Source: an uncultured Helicobacter sp. (GTDB taxonomy: Bacteria; Campylobacterota; Campylobacteria; Campylobacterales; Helicobacteraceae). From it: a stretch of 64,000 bases of DNA. The notes beneath the pieces were generated by a model. The model was not told the origin of the DNA. It saw nothing but the letters and a program-made list of their open reading frames with translations, and did no database searches. The stretch covers positions 1-64,000 of the forward strand of contig CASFZH010000006.1 of the NCBI GenBank assembly GCA_949299115.1, read 5' to 3'. The first letter of the stretch is position 1, and each line of letters opens with the position of its first letter. This document shows, one piece after another, positions 57,306 to 64,000 of this stretch. Made by a program: the position numbers and the translations under genes.

Positions 57306-57333
57306 TATTAATAAGTACTGAATGGTGATAGCT

Positions 57334-57774
57334 ATGTTAAGAATGAAACTCATAGGGTGGTTCTTACTTTTTGTGATAAATATAGGTTTTTCTTTTGCAC
57401 AAGTTGATATAGAATCTCCCACGCGTGATACTCTGACGTTTACTTTCATTAATCAAGACTTTAATGTGTTGTTGCATTCTGCATTGAATTCTTCAGAGGA
57501 AGTATGGATTAAATTTAATCCTACTCTTATTTTTAAAGATGAAGCAACCCGAGATGAAATAATAAAAAAAGCCGCATTGCTCTATGTTGCTATACTCCGT
57601 ACAGCACAGCAACTCAATCAACAAGACTTAGAAGGGCAAAATGGAAAAACGAATCTTGCGAAAGCCATTGTTAAAGATGTTAATGCGATTTTGGAGTATG
57701 GAGATGTTTCTGCAGTTACATTCTCTCAATTTTTAGTTTACAAAAAGCCAGTTGTAAAGAGCCATGAATTTTGA
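57334..57774 (+). CDS. FliL-like periplasmic paralogue (second, divergent copy)
   Basis: About 146 residues with a signal peptide (KLIGWFLLFVINIGFSFAQ). The start at 57334 is favoured by GGTGAT upstream; ATG 57322 or 57343 are possible. The mature part is a divergent FliL domain: INQDFNVLLHSALNSSEEVWIKFNPTLIF, a helix with KAALLYVAILRTAQQ, and DVNAILEYGDVSAVTFSQFLVY, matching the FliL C-terminus pattern of NTVLTDGKVSAVVFPDFML. It overlaps acpS by 11 bases. Membership is inferred from this alignment and its tandem position. Confidence 0.68.
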   Translation: MLRMKLIGWFLLFVINIGFSFAQVDIESPTRDTLTFTFINQDFNVLLHSALNSSEEVWIKFNPTLIFKDEATRDEIIKKAALLYVAILRTAQQLNQQDLEGQNGKTNLAKAIVKDVNAILEYGDVSAVTFSQFLVYKKPVVKSHEF

Positions 57775-58306
57775 AGTTGGCACTGATATTGTTTCAATTT
57801 CGCGTATTTTTACTATTACGCAGAAATTTGGTATAAAATTTTTGTGTAAATTTTTACTTCCTAGCGAAATAATGCTTGCTTACAAGTATGCTGATGAGTT
57901 GTTTGATATGAGTGATTCTAAGATTCCTCATCGATTCAAAACTGATATTCCTACACATTGTCTATTAGATGATATACCATTATCATTTTCTACAAATAAT
58001 CAAAGTTTTTATGAAAGATTCATTATCACTCATCTGCCCATGTTTTTTCAAGATTTTGTTATTGAGCATTATAAATTTTCTACATTAGCAGGCTTTTGGG
58101 CAATTAAAGAATCTTGTGCAAAAGCGTTGGGAGTTGGCATCGGTGGAAACATATCTTTTCATGATATGTGTATTTTTAAAGATAAATGGGGTAGCCCACA
58201 TCTTGCTTTGCATGAAAGTAAAATACAGAAATGGAATATTCATAAAATTTCTGTTAGCATGAGTCATGATAATGACATGGCATTGGCAATATGCGTAATT
58301 CTATAA
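57764..58306 (+). CDS. acpS: Holo-[acyl-carrier-protein] synthase with an internal insertion
   Basis: Transfers 4'-phosphopantetheine to apo-ACP. It starts FEVGTDIVSISRI (metal Asp in GTDIV) and has the second motif FSTLAGFWAIKESCAKALGVGIGG with the catalytic Glu/Lys, then SMSHDNDMALA at the end. About 50 extra residues (roughly 45-100), low in similarity to any AcpS I recall, separate the two halves; the usual length is near 120 and this one has 180. Position after fliL agrees with H. pylori. Confidence 0.87.
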   Translation: MNFEVGTDIVSISRIFTITQKFGIKFLCKFLLPSEIMLAYKYADELFDMSDSKIPHRFKTDIPTHCLLDDIPLSFSTNNQSFYERFIITHLPMFFQDFVIEHYKFSTLAGFWAIKESCAKALGVGIGGNISFHDMCIFKDKWGSPHLALHESKIQKWNIHKISVSMSHDNDMALAICVIL

Positions 58307-58386
58307 AAATAATTCCTAATGTGCTGCATTGCAATTTCTATCTAAAAATATTATAATTGCATACATTCACATCATGAGGATTATGT

Positions 58387-59124
58387 ATGAATAAGGGGAT
58401 TTTATATTTTGGCATTCTAGGTATCTCATTGTCTTTTGTCTATGCAGATAAACAACGTAACGAGTGGCATTATGGTGCGAATGCTTCGCAAGATTGGGCA
58501 AATATTAGTCCTCTTTACCTTGGTTGTGCACAAGGGAATCAACAATCTCCAATTAATATCATTACAAAAAATGTTGTATCTGGTGCTACAAGTTTTGAGA
58601 TTCAATATACTATAGCAAAAGGCATTAATCTTACATTAGAAAATGCTACTTTTAAAATACTCTATCCACGAGGTAGCTTTTTAAAAATGGGTGGATTGCA
58701 ATATCAGCTTAAAGAAATTCATTTTAAAACACCAGCAGAAAATAGTATAGATTCTCTGCATGCACCACTTGAAGTGCAGTTTTTCCATGAAGATTCTAAA
58801 GGGCATAAGGTAGTTGTGGCTGTGTTTTTTATGGAGGGTAGAGCAAATGGTATGCTTGATAGTATCATCAAAAATTTACCAGTAGCTTCCGGTAAAGCCC
58901 ATTTTATTACTAATATTGATGCTAATGCCTTTATTCCTAGTAATCTTGCTTCTTATCAATTTGATGGTTCGCTTACAACCCCTCCGTGCTCTCAAGGTAT
59001 ACGTTGGATTATCATAAAACAACCCATGAGTGCTACATTAAGTCAAATAGATACGTTACGGCGAATAACGAATTCCAATGCGAGACCTACACAAGAGAGT
59101 TTTAATCGTCTTATAGTTGAGTAA
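58387..59124 (+). CDS. Alpha-carbonic anhydrase homologue lacking zinc ligands
   Basis: A 245-residue alpha-carbonic anhydrase fold with a signal peptide (to about 20), therefore periplasmic. Family features: QQSPINI, the disulfide pair Cys47/Cys201, and SLTTPPCSQGIRW. In active enzymes three His bind zinc (human 94, 96, 119; HFH and ..HFVH in H. pylori). Here the first motif reads HFK (His112, Lys114) and the third ligand position is Gln131 in VQFFH, so two of three ligands are gone; Glu118 and the Thr-Thr loop remain. The raw codons (CAT TTT AAA; CAG) confirm this. It is likely non-catalytic, perhaps a binding protein. An active alpha-CA would have to be elsewhere. Confidence 0.88.
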   Translation: MNKGILYFGILGISLSFVYADKQRNEWHYGANASQDWANISPLYLGCAQGNQQSPINIITKNVVSGATSFEIQYTIAKGINLTLENATFKILYPRGSFLKMGGLQYQLKEIHFKTPAENSIDSLHAPLEVQFFHEDSKGHKVVVAVFFMEGRANGMLDSIIKNLPVASGKAHFITNIDANAFIPSNLASYQFDGSLTTPPCSQGIRWIIIKQPMSATLSQIDTLRRITNSNARPTQESFNRLIVE

Positions 59125-59132
59125 TGTATCAA

Positions 59133-61127
59133 TTATTTAAAATATTTTGTGATATTTTTTTGTGTGAAATCATCTTGTGTAAGAATTTGCGGTGATTTAC
59201 CTTTTTTATATATAACCCATTTCCCTAAATGTTGTGTGCAAGTTATTTTTTTATCACCACCAAAAAACCCCTCCTTTTCAAAAATCAATTCTTTTGTATA
59301 CTCACTAATCTCATGGAATGCAACGGAATTAATAAGAAAAGCATTTTGCGAGCTGATATAGAATTGTTTATCATTGAGGCTTTTATCTGTAGATTCCAAA
59401 GGTGAATGAGGGATAAATAAGGCACAAGCTTGACATGTTACTTTTTCATTTAAACTTCTTGGTGTTATTGCATTACTAAAAATCTTAGAATCAAAATAGC
59501 TATTAAGTTCTGAAAGAGTATTGTGTGATAGAGTAAAAATAAATGGTGGTTTGTCTTTACTATAGGCTACTCCAAATGCAATACGTTGTGATATATCTTT
59601 TGGAATCTCATAAAGATTTGAGATATCAAGATGGTTTATAGTCGTATTTAAGGCAATCCAATCAAATTGTTGTATTTGTGTGTCAATGATTTGTATTGTT
59701 GGTTTTGAGTTTTGCATATTGTCTAGGCTTTGTGTAATTTTAAATCGTTGTACATATATTTCTTTCTCTTTATCATTTAGTGGGGTATCAATATGCCATT
59801 TTATAAGCCATATACATGATTCTTGACAGTTTGCAAAATATATTTTATTTTGCATTGAATCTTGACAGATTTCTTTTGTGCAGTCTGTATGTAAAAAGGT
59901 TGCTTGGAGGTTAAATTCGGAAGGATTATGTTGTGTGTCTTTATTGGATTGAGAATCTATTGCCATATTATTAGAAATAGAGTAATATTGTGTGATGCGT
60001 CCTAGGGTTCCTTGCGTGTAAGATTGGGTTTGTACATATATAGCACCATCGTCATATATCCAAAATGTATTTTTGATGTATTCATGTAGAATACATGGAT
60101 TTGTATTGTGTGAGATTAATGGTGTAATGTTGATTTCAGAGGATATATCGATACTTTCATCATTATTCAGTTTATATAACATTACAGATTCTATATTATC
60201 AGGTCTAAAAAGATTGTTGTAGTATGGATTTGTATTGCTATCATGTCGTATCATATATGAATCTTGCATTGTTGTAGAATTTTGGGAGATTGCGGGTTGT
60301 GTATGTGGTAGAGGGTGGTCGTTTTTTGTCTGTATAATAATTGCGATTTTTGTTGGAGTATGGGTATCTTTAAGATTCTTGAAATCCTGCAATACGATGA
60401 CATAAGGAAAGGTTTTTTCTTGCATGTTATTGCTCTGTTGTCTATCAAAAAGTTTAGAATCTGTGATTTTTAAAGTCATGGGTTGTGGTTGTATATCTTG
60501 TGATGTGGTATATTCAAAGAACCAATTTGATGAAAAAAGTTTTTTTATGTGTGGCTGATTTTGATATTGTGCAATATCTAATTGTGAGCTATTAGACATA
60601 AATATGGTATTGTAAGATTGATGTGATAAATGTGCAGAATCGCTAAAACATGCTCCATTGATATTTGCCAATCCTTGTTCTTTGTCTATCCAAGTAAAGT
60701 CATAATGGAAATGCTTAGTCTTATCTTGTTTGTCTGTGGTGAAAATAGTGTAAGAATCTTGAGTATTTTGATTGGTGCGTATATCATAGACTTGTAATTC
60801 TGTTGGCATTTGTTGTAGAAAAACGGAGTCTTTCATGGCACCATTATTAGAAATTGTAAGAGTCTTTGGTATTGCAGTGGTACCGTGTTTTTCAAATACT
60901 TGCGCCATTGTGTTGTTTTCTTCGTCTAATGCGATGAGATTCCATGTGCCTGTTAATTGTGTGGGAATAGAATGGTATGTCTCTATTATATTGGAATCTT
61001 GTTGTAAAGATTCGCCATGAGATGTTTGTGTTTGTTCGTTGCTTTGTTGTATTTTTGCAATAAAATAGGCAAAAAATGCTGATAGCACAATGATACTAAG
61101 CAAGAATAATAATTTATAATTACGCAT
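59133..61127 (-). CDS. Large periplasmic protein of unknown function
   Basis: About 664 residues starting at ATG 61127 (GAGGGG upstream). One N-terminal TM helix (LLFLLSIIVLSAFFAYFIA) anchors a long polar, Ser/Gln/Asn/Asp-rich extracytoplasmic part. A TGTWNLIALD phrase at about 59-68 hints at a lipocalin-like or heme-binding fold but does not prove it. Several Cys are scattered (CQACALF, CTKEIC, NCQESC). The stop is only 9 bases from the convergent carbonic anhydrase stop. No homologue recognised. Confidence 0.7.
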   Translation of the reverse strand: MRNYKLLFLLSIIVLSAFFAYFIAKIQQSNEQTQTSHGESLQQDSNIIETYHSIPTQLTGTWNLIALDEENNTMAQVFEKHGTTAIPKTLTISNNGAMKDSVFLQQMPTELQVYDIRTNQNTQDSYTIFTTDKQDKTKHFHYDFTWIDKEQGLANINGACFSDSAHLSHQSYNTIFMSNSSQLDIAQYQNQPHIKKLFSSNWFFEYTTSQDIQPQPMTLKITDSKLFDRQQSNNMQEKTFPYVIVLQDFKNLKDTHTPTKIAIIIQTKNDHPLPHTQPAISQNSTTMQDSYMIRHDSNTNPYYNNLFRPDNIESVMLYKLNNDESIDISSEINITPLISHNTNPCILHEYIKNTFWIYDDGAIYVQTQSYTQGTLGRITQYYSISNNMAIDSQSNKDTQHNPSEFNLQATFLHTDCTKEICQDSMQNKIYFANCQESCIWLIKWHIDTPLNDKEKEIYVQRFKITQSLDNMQNSKPTIQIIDTQIQQFDWIALNTTINHLDISNLYEIPKDISQRIAFGVAYSKDKPPFIFTLSHNTLSELNSYFDSKIFSNAITPRSLNEKVTCQACALFIPHSPLESTDKSLNDKQFYISSQNAFLINSVAFHEISEYTKELIFEKEGFFGGDKKITCTQHLGKWVIYKKGKSPQILTQDDFTQKNITKYFK

Positions 61128-61480
61128 GATACCCCTCAATATTGTAGATTCTATATGGGTTGTGATATGAATGTATTATTTGCAAAAAAATGACTGATTG
61201 TACTATACAAAAATAATATGTTGAAATTGTTAAGCTTATGATGAAATTACGCTGCCTGTCATTTGTGTGAATATGAGAATCTGCTCTAATAGTGAAGAGC
61301 TTGCAAAATAGAATTATGTAGTAAACATATATAAAAATTACCGTGATTTTGTTTATATTCTAATTTAAATGTTACAAATAGTAAAAAATTACGAAAAATT
61401 TTAAAAAATATTGTCATAAAGCGTTTTTTTTTTTTTGGTGTAAAATTTTTGTATATCTCAAATTTTAAAGGAATAATTGT
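61128..61480. other. Promoter region of the OMP at 61481
   Basis: About 350 bases between two divergent genes. The right end carries the T13 tract, a TAAAAT -10 box and AAAGGA for the downstream OMP. The rest shows nothing recognised. Confidence 0.6.
61424..61436 (+). repeat. T13 tract in the OMP promoter
   Basis: Thirteen T just upstream of a TAAAAT -10 box (61441-61446), 44 bases before the OMP start. Slippage would change the distance from any -35/UP element and so tune expression. Confidence 0.85.
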
Positions 61481-62191
61481 ATGAAAAAATATTTTTGTGC
61501 TTTGACATTAAGCTCTCTGCTTTTAACAAGTGGATATGGTGCAGATGAGGATGGGAAAGGGCTTTCTTTTGGTTTAGGGTTGGATTATGGATTTGACTGG
61601 GCAAGGAGTAGTTATCAAGGACTCCCATTATTTCAAGGTTTGCCTGACGTGGTTACCAATACTTTTGATAATAAAATAGGGCTACTCGCTTCTTTGCAAT
61701 ATGTATCAGATATTGGTATAGTCTTTGATACACAGATTCGCCTAGCCTATCTTATCCCAAGTCTTGGTATACATGGTGCGGGAAATTTATCAGATTCTTT
61801 AGGTAACAATATCAATTCAGCTGGGTTTAGCACAGAGCTTGCATTACTTGGTGGATATAGGCTTGGTTTTGGATCAGTTGGTTTAGCAATAAAAACGGGG
61901 ATTGCTTATGCGTATTCAATGGGGCATTATAGTATAAATAATGTAAGTGACTTCTATCTTTTAAATAATCAACATTTTCTTTCTTGGAAAATTGGACTTG
62001 AGGCAGACTTTAACAAAGTGATGTTAGGATTTCTAGTTGGTGTACCATTCTTTTATGCACAACAAGTTTCGACCCATGCCAATATTGCAGATGTAAATTT
62101 CAAATCAACTGCACCAACTAATATGATGTATGATGCTTTTAGTGATTGGGGATTAGTATCTTTTAACGTCTATGTTGGATATAGATTTTAA
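61481..62191 (+). CDS. Outer-membrane beta-barrel protein
   Basis: A 236-residue secreted barrel: signal peptide to about 21 (CALTLSSLLLTSGYGA), then alternating amphipathic strands (GLSFGLGLDYGFDW, LALLGGYRLGFGSVGLAIKTGIAYAYS, VMLGFLVGVPFFY) and the terminal SFNVYVGYRF with a final Phe. It resembles small OMPs of enterohepatic Helicobacter; function unknown. AAAGGA precedes the start. Its promoter contains a T13 tract. Confidence 0.82.
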   Translation: MKKYFCALTLSSLLLTSGYGADEDGKGLSFGLGLDYGFDWARSSYQGLPLFQGLPDVVTNTFDNKIGLLASLQYVSDIGIVFDTQIRLAYLIPSLGIHGAGNLSDSLGNNINSAGFSTELALLGGYRLGFGSVGLAIKTGIAYAYSMGHYSINNVSDFYLLNNQHFLSWKIGLEADFNKVMLGFLVGVPFFYAQQVSTHANIADVNFKSTAPTNMMYDAFSDWGLVSFNVYVGYRF

Positions 62192-62823
62192 ATGTAAAGC
62201 ACAAATATGGCTTGAGTTTATGTGGACTTTGTATAAAAATACTAAGTATGAATCTACATAGCTTTCCAATGTATCAATTTTCTTCTTTGATTGCTAAGTT
62301 TTATTCTTAGATTCAAAGGAGTTTTGGACGCAATAGTAAACATTTGAATACAATCATCTTTCTACAACATGGAATCTGAAATAATAATAAAATGAAAAAA
62401 ACTATAAACCAAAATCCACAACGCACTATAACAATAGAGATTACAGTCACAATAGAGCATTCTTAGACTTGAAATCAGTTTGAACTCTTGATTATATTTC
62501 TCTATTTTATAGAATATTTTTTAATTGCAAATAGAAAAATTTTAATAAATAGTTTACTTTAGCTTACCATGATGTAAAATCAACAATTTAATGGGTGCTC
62601 ATTTAAAGTTTAATATAGGTTTGAAATAGAAATTATGGAATTTTTAGAAGTGTTTTCTAATATTTGTCTGCAAAAGACATTGATTCCTAATTTTCTTTAT
62701 GCCAGACTTAGTAATATTGATATTTCATATTCTATCACATAAAATGTCTATGAATAGTGATGAAATATGTATGATATTGCGTTATGTGTAGTAATTACGA
62801 AGGATTAAATTATTTCAATAGAG
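62192..62823. other. Intergenic region between the OMP and methyltransferase genes
   Basis: About 630 AT-rich bases between convergent genes. No gene, repeat or hairpin was convincing. Confidence 0.5.
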
Positions 62824-63674
62824 TTAAACCTTTTTAGCACTCCAGACACGTGTAGTATATTTAATGTTAAATTGATTAGGTAGTTTGTGTCGCATTTGGT
62901 ATGCTATTTTATCAAAAATGTCAGCACCTTCTTGTGTGTCTAAATCCCAATATGGATTTTTGACGCTTTTCCACGCATTAATATAGTTATCAATAGTTTG
63001 TTGAAAATAAAAATCTTCTTCTATGTAAATTAAGGTATCAAATAAATTTTTATGAGATTCTATAATCGGTCTTTGATCTTCACGCCTTACACCTCTAGTA
63101 TAATGCGGTATAAGTTCAAGAATAATTTCTTCAGCAATTTCTTGAATTGGGTCTTTTAAGTCTCTGTGATTCCACATACATGAGAAATAAGCATTTGGTT
63201 TTAAAAGTCTGTGGGCTTCTCGTAGGGCTTGTGTCCTATCCATGACATTAAAACTGCTACCAAATGTTACCCAATCAAATATTCCAGAATCTAGTGTAGA
63301 ATCTAAGCCAGTTGCACGAATCCACTGTATAGAAGGTTTGTGTGTTGTATCATTATCATCTTGTAATGTATATTGCCGTGTCCTATCTATACCAATTTGT
63401 CTCATAGCATCATTTGGTTCAATTGCGACTACATGACAATTGCGTTCTAAAAGCATAATGCTTAGATTCCCAGTCCCTGCTCCAATGTCTGCTACTTTTA
63501 TAAAATCTTCATGTAAAGGCGTGGGTGTTCCCCCCCCCCCCCCATTGTTTGTTTGGTGTTTGCGTGTATTAATGCTACAAGCATATCAAGTGTAGCAGAG
63601 GCATAATTTGGGCGAAATTCGTAAAATTTTGCATGCTTTGTATAGTCCCAATGCTGTTCAACAAGTTTTGCCAT
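62824..63674 (-). CDS. SAM-dependent methyltransferase, phase-variable, off in this sequence
   Basis: The ATG at 63674 has AAGGAC upstream. About 44 codons read MAKLVEQHWDYTKHAKFYEFRPNY... and enter a G14 tract (C14 on plus), after which the frame ends at TAA near 63498. The other frame continues with motif I VADIGAGTGNLS, then VVAIEPNDAMRQIG, FDWVTFGSSFNVMD and EAHRLLKPNAYFSCMWN, ending SAKKV. With G12 or G15 the two join into a class I methyltransferase of about 283 residues, resembling the UbiE/trans-aconitate-type small-molecule methyltransferases. The substrate is unknown; surface-glycan modification is a guess from similar phase-variable enzymes. Confidence 0.85.
63530..63543 (-). repeat. 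C14/G14 slippery tract inside the methyltransferase gene
   Basis: Fourteen C on the plus strand, G14 on the coding strand. With 14 G the gene is out of frame; 12 or 15 restores it. Such tracts vary by one base at high rate in Helicobacter, giving on/off switching. Confidence 0.95.
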
Positions 63675-63881
63675 AGTTGTCCTTTTTATTAAAATAAGAT
63701 TTTGCATTATATTTCAGCAGGTTTAAGATAGTTTTCGTATTTGCTTAAACCTAGAATGATAGAATACCACAAAATGATGAGTCGACAACCACAATCCTTT
63801 GTGGAATCTCATATTTTTTATTTTAAGATGGAGCAAATTGCATTGAATCTTATTGTAGTTTTACAAGCATTAGATGTAAAA

Positions 63882-64000
63882 TTATTTGGCATGAATATGA
63901 ACATTTTTGCTATTTAAAAGCCTTGATAAACGGACTTTATAGGCATTCCTAATATGTAATTTAGCATATTCTTGAGCTTTAGCAGAATCTCTTTTTTGCA
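63882..64000 (-). CDS. C-terminal end of an unidentified protein, cut by the window edge
   Basis: An open frame enters from the right edge and ends in TAA at 63882. Its 39 codons read as a basic helical end (AKAQEYAKLHIRNAYKVRLSRLL). No family recognised; the gene lies mostly outside the window. Confidence 0.45.
   Translation of the reverse strand, partial: QKRDSAKAQEYAKLHIRNAYKVRLSRLLNSKNVHIHAK

Noticed and set aside
57117-57449. Antisense frame of 110 codons across the FliL-like paralogues
   Set aside because: It opposes two supported genes with signal peptides and FliL-domain similarity.

Overview
The window is AT-rich and looks like the chromosome of a Helicobacter species (Campylobacterota). 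It holds both classical Helicobacter flagellins (flaA-like and flaB), an ArsRS-type acid-responsive two-component pair, GatB, the run flhG/hypothetical/fliA/fliM/fliY, the run fliW/bamD/lon, the run rsmD/fliL/acpS, a Maf flagellar glycosylation protein, Hcp-type Sel1 repeat protein, and Helicobacter-style homopolymer tracts. Leucine, arginine and tryptophan genes, a BspA-like lipoprotein and several outer-membrane proteins suggest an enterohepatic-type species rather than H. pylori itself. No CRISPR array, insertion sequence, prophage or rRNA operon was seen. One tRNA (Phe) is present.

Layout. 1-5.8 kb: a flaA gene carrying two small frameshifting deletions, then arsS/arsR and a KefB-type cation/proton antiporter, all on the minus strand. 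5.9-9.8 kb: a sigma54 promoter ahead of a FlgP-like lipoprotein and a second lipoprotein, then a prepilin-like protein and gatB. 9.9-16 kb: sparse accessory region with a MORN-repeat protein behind an A13 tract, an ankyrin protein, a DedA protein and a 763-residue polynucleotide kinase-phosphatase with what looks like a decayed RNA-ligase domain. 16-22.3 kb: leuD-leuB with two small genes, flaB with its own sigma54 promoter, argF and fliJ. 22.4-31 kb: lolF overlapping a BspA-like repeat lipoprotein, then a TonB-dependent receptor/di-heme peroxidase operon behind a Fur-like box, divergent from yaaA. 31-36.7 kb: small hypotheticals, maf, tRNA-Phe, an Hcp protein and a 1 kb gap. 36.7-40.6 kb: flhG-fliA-fliM-fliY without flhF. 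41-43.3 kb: a GC-richer ugd-uxs pair (UDP-glucose to UDP-xylose). 43.8-53.6 kb: YceI, trpE, a stress protein, a frameshifted OMP, miaB, fliW, bamD, lon. 53.9-64 kb: flgG with a sigma54 promoter, rsmD, fliL followed by two secreted FliL-like paralogues, acpS, a carbonic anhydrase homologue lacking two zinc ligands, a large unknown periplasmic protein, an OMP behind a T13 tract, and a methyltransferase split by a C14 tract.

How it fits together. Flagellar genes are scattered but linked by regulation: sigma54-type promoters precede the flgP-like gene, flaB and flgG, a possible one lies ahead of flhG, and FlaA has a possible sigma28 promoter. FliA itself, FlhG, FliW (flagellin-binding regulator), FliJ, FliL and Maf are all in the window. 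Iron handling is grouped at 25.7-30.9 kb. Phase variation by homopolymer slippage is suggested at three or four loci.

The most unusual observations are the tandem FliL-like paralogues, the predicted carbonic-anhydrase pseudoenzyme, the RNA-repair-like fusion, the perfect 14-bp inverted repeat ahead of flhG, and the phase-variable methyltransferase. All identifications are from reading the sequence and remembered family features; no database search was run.
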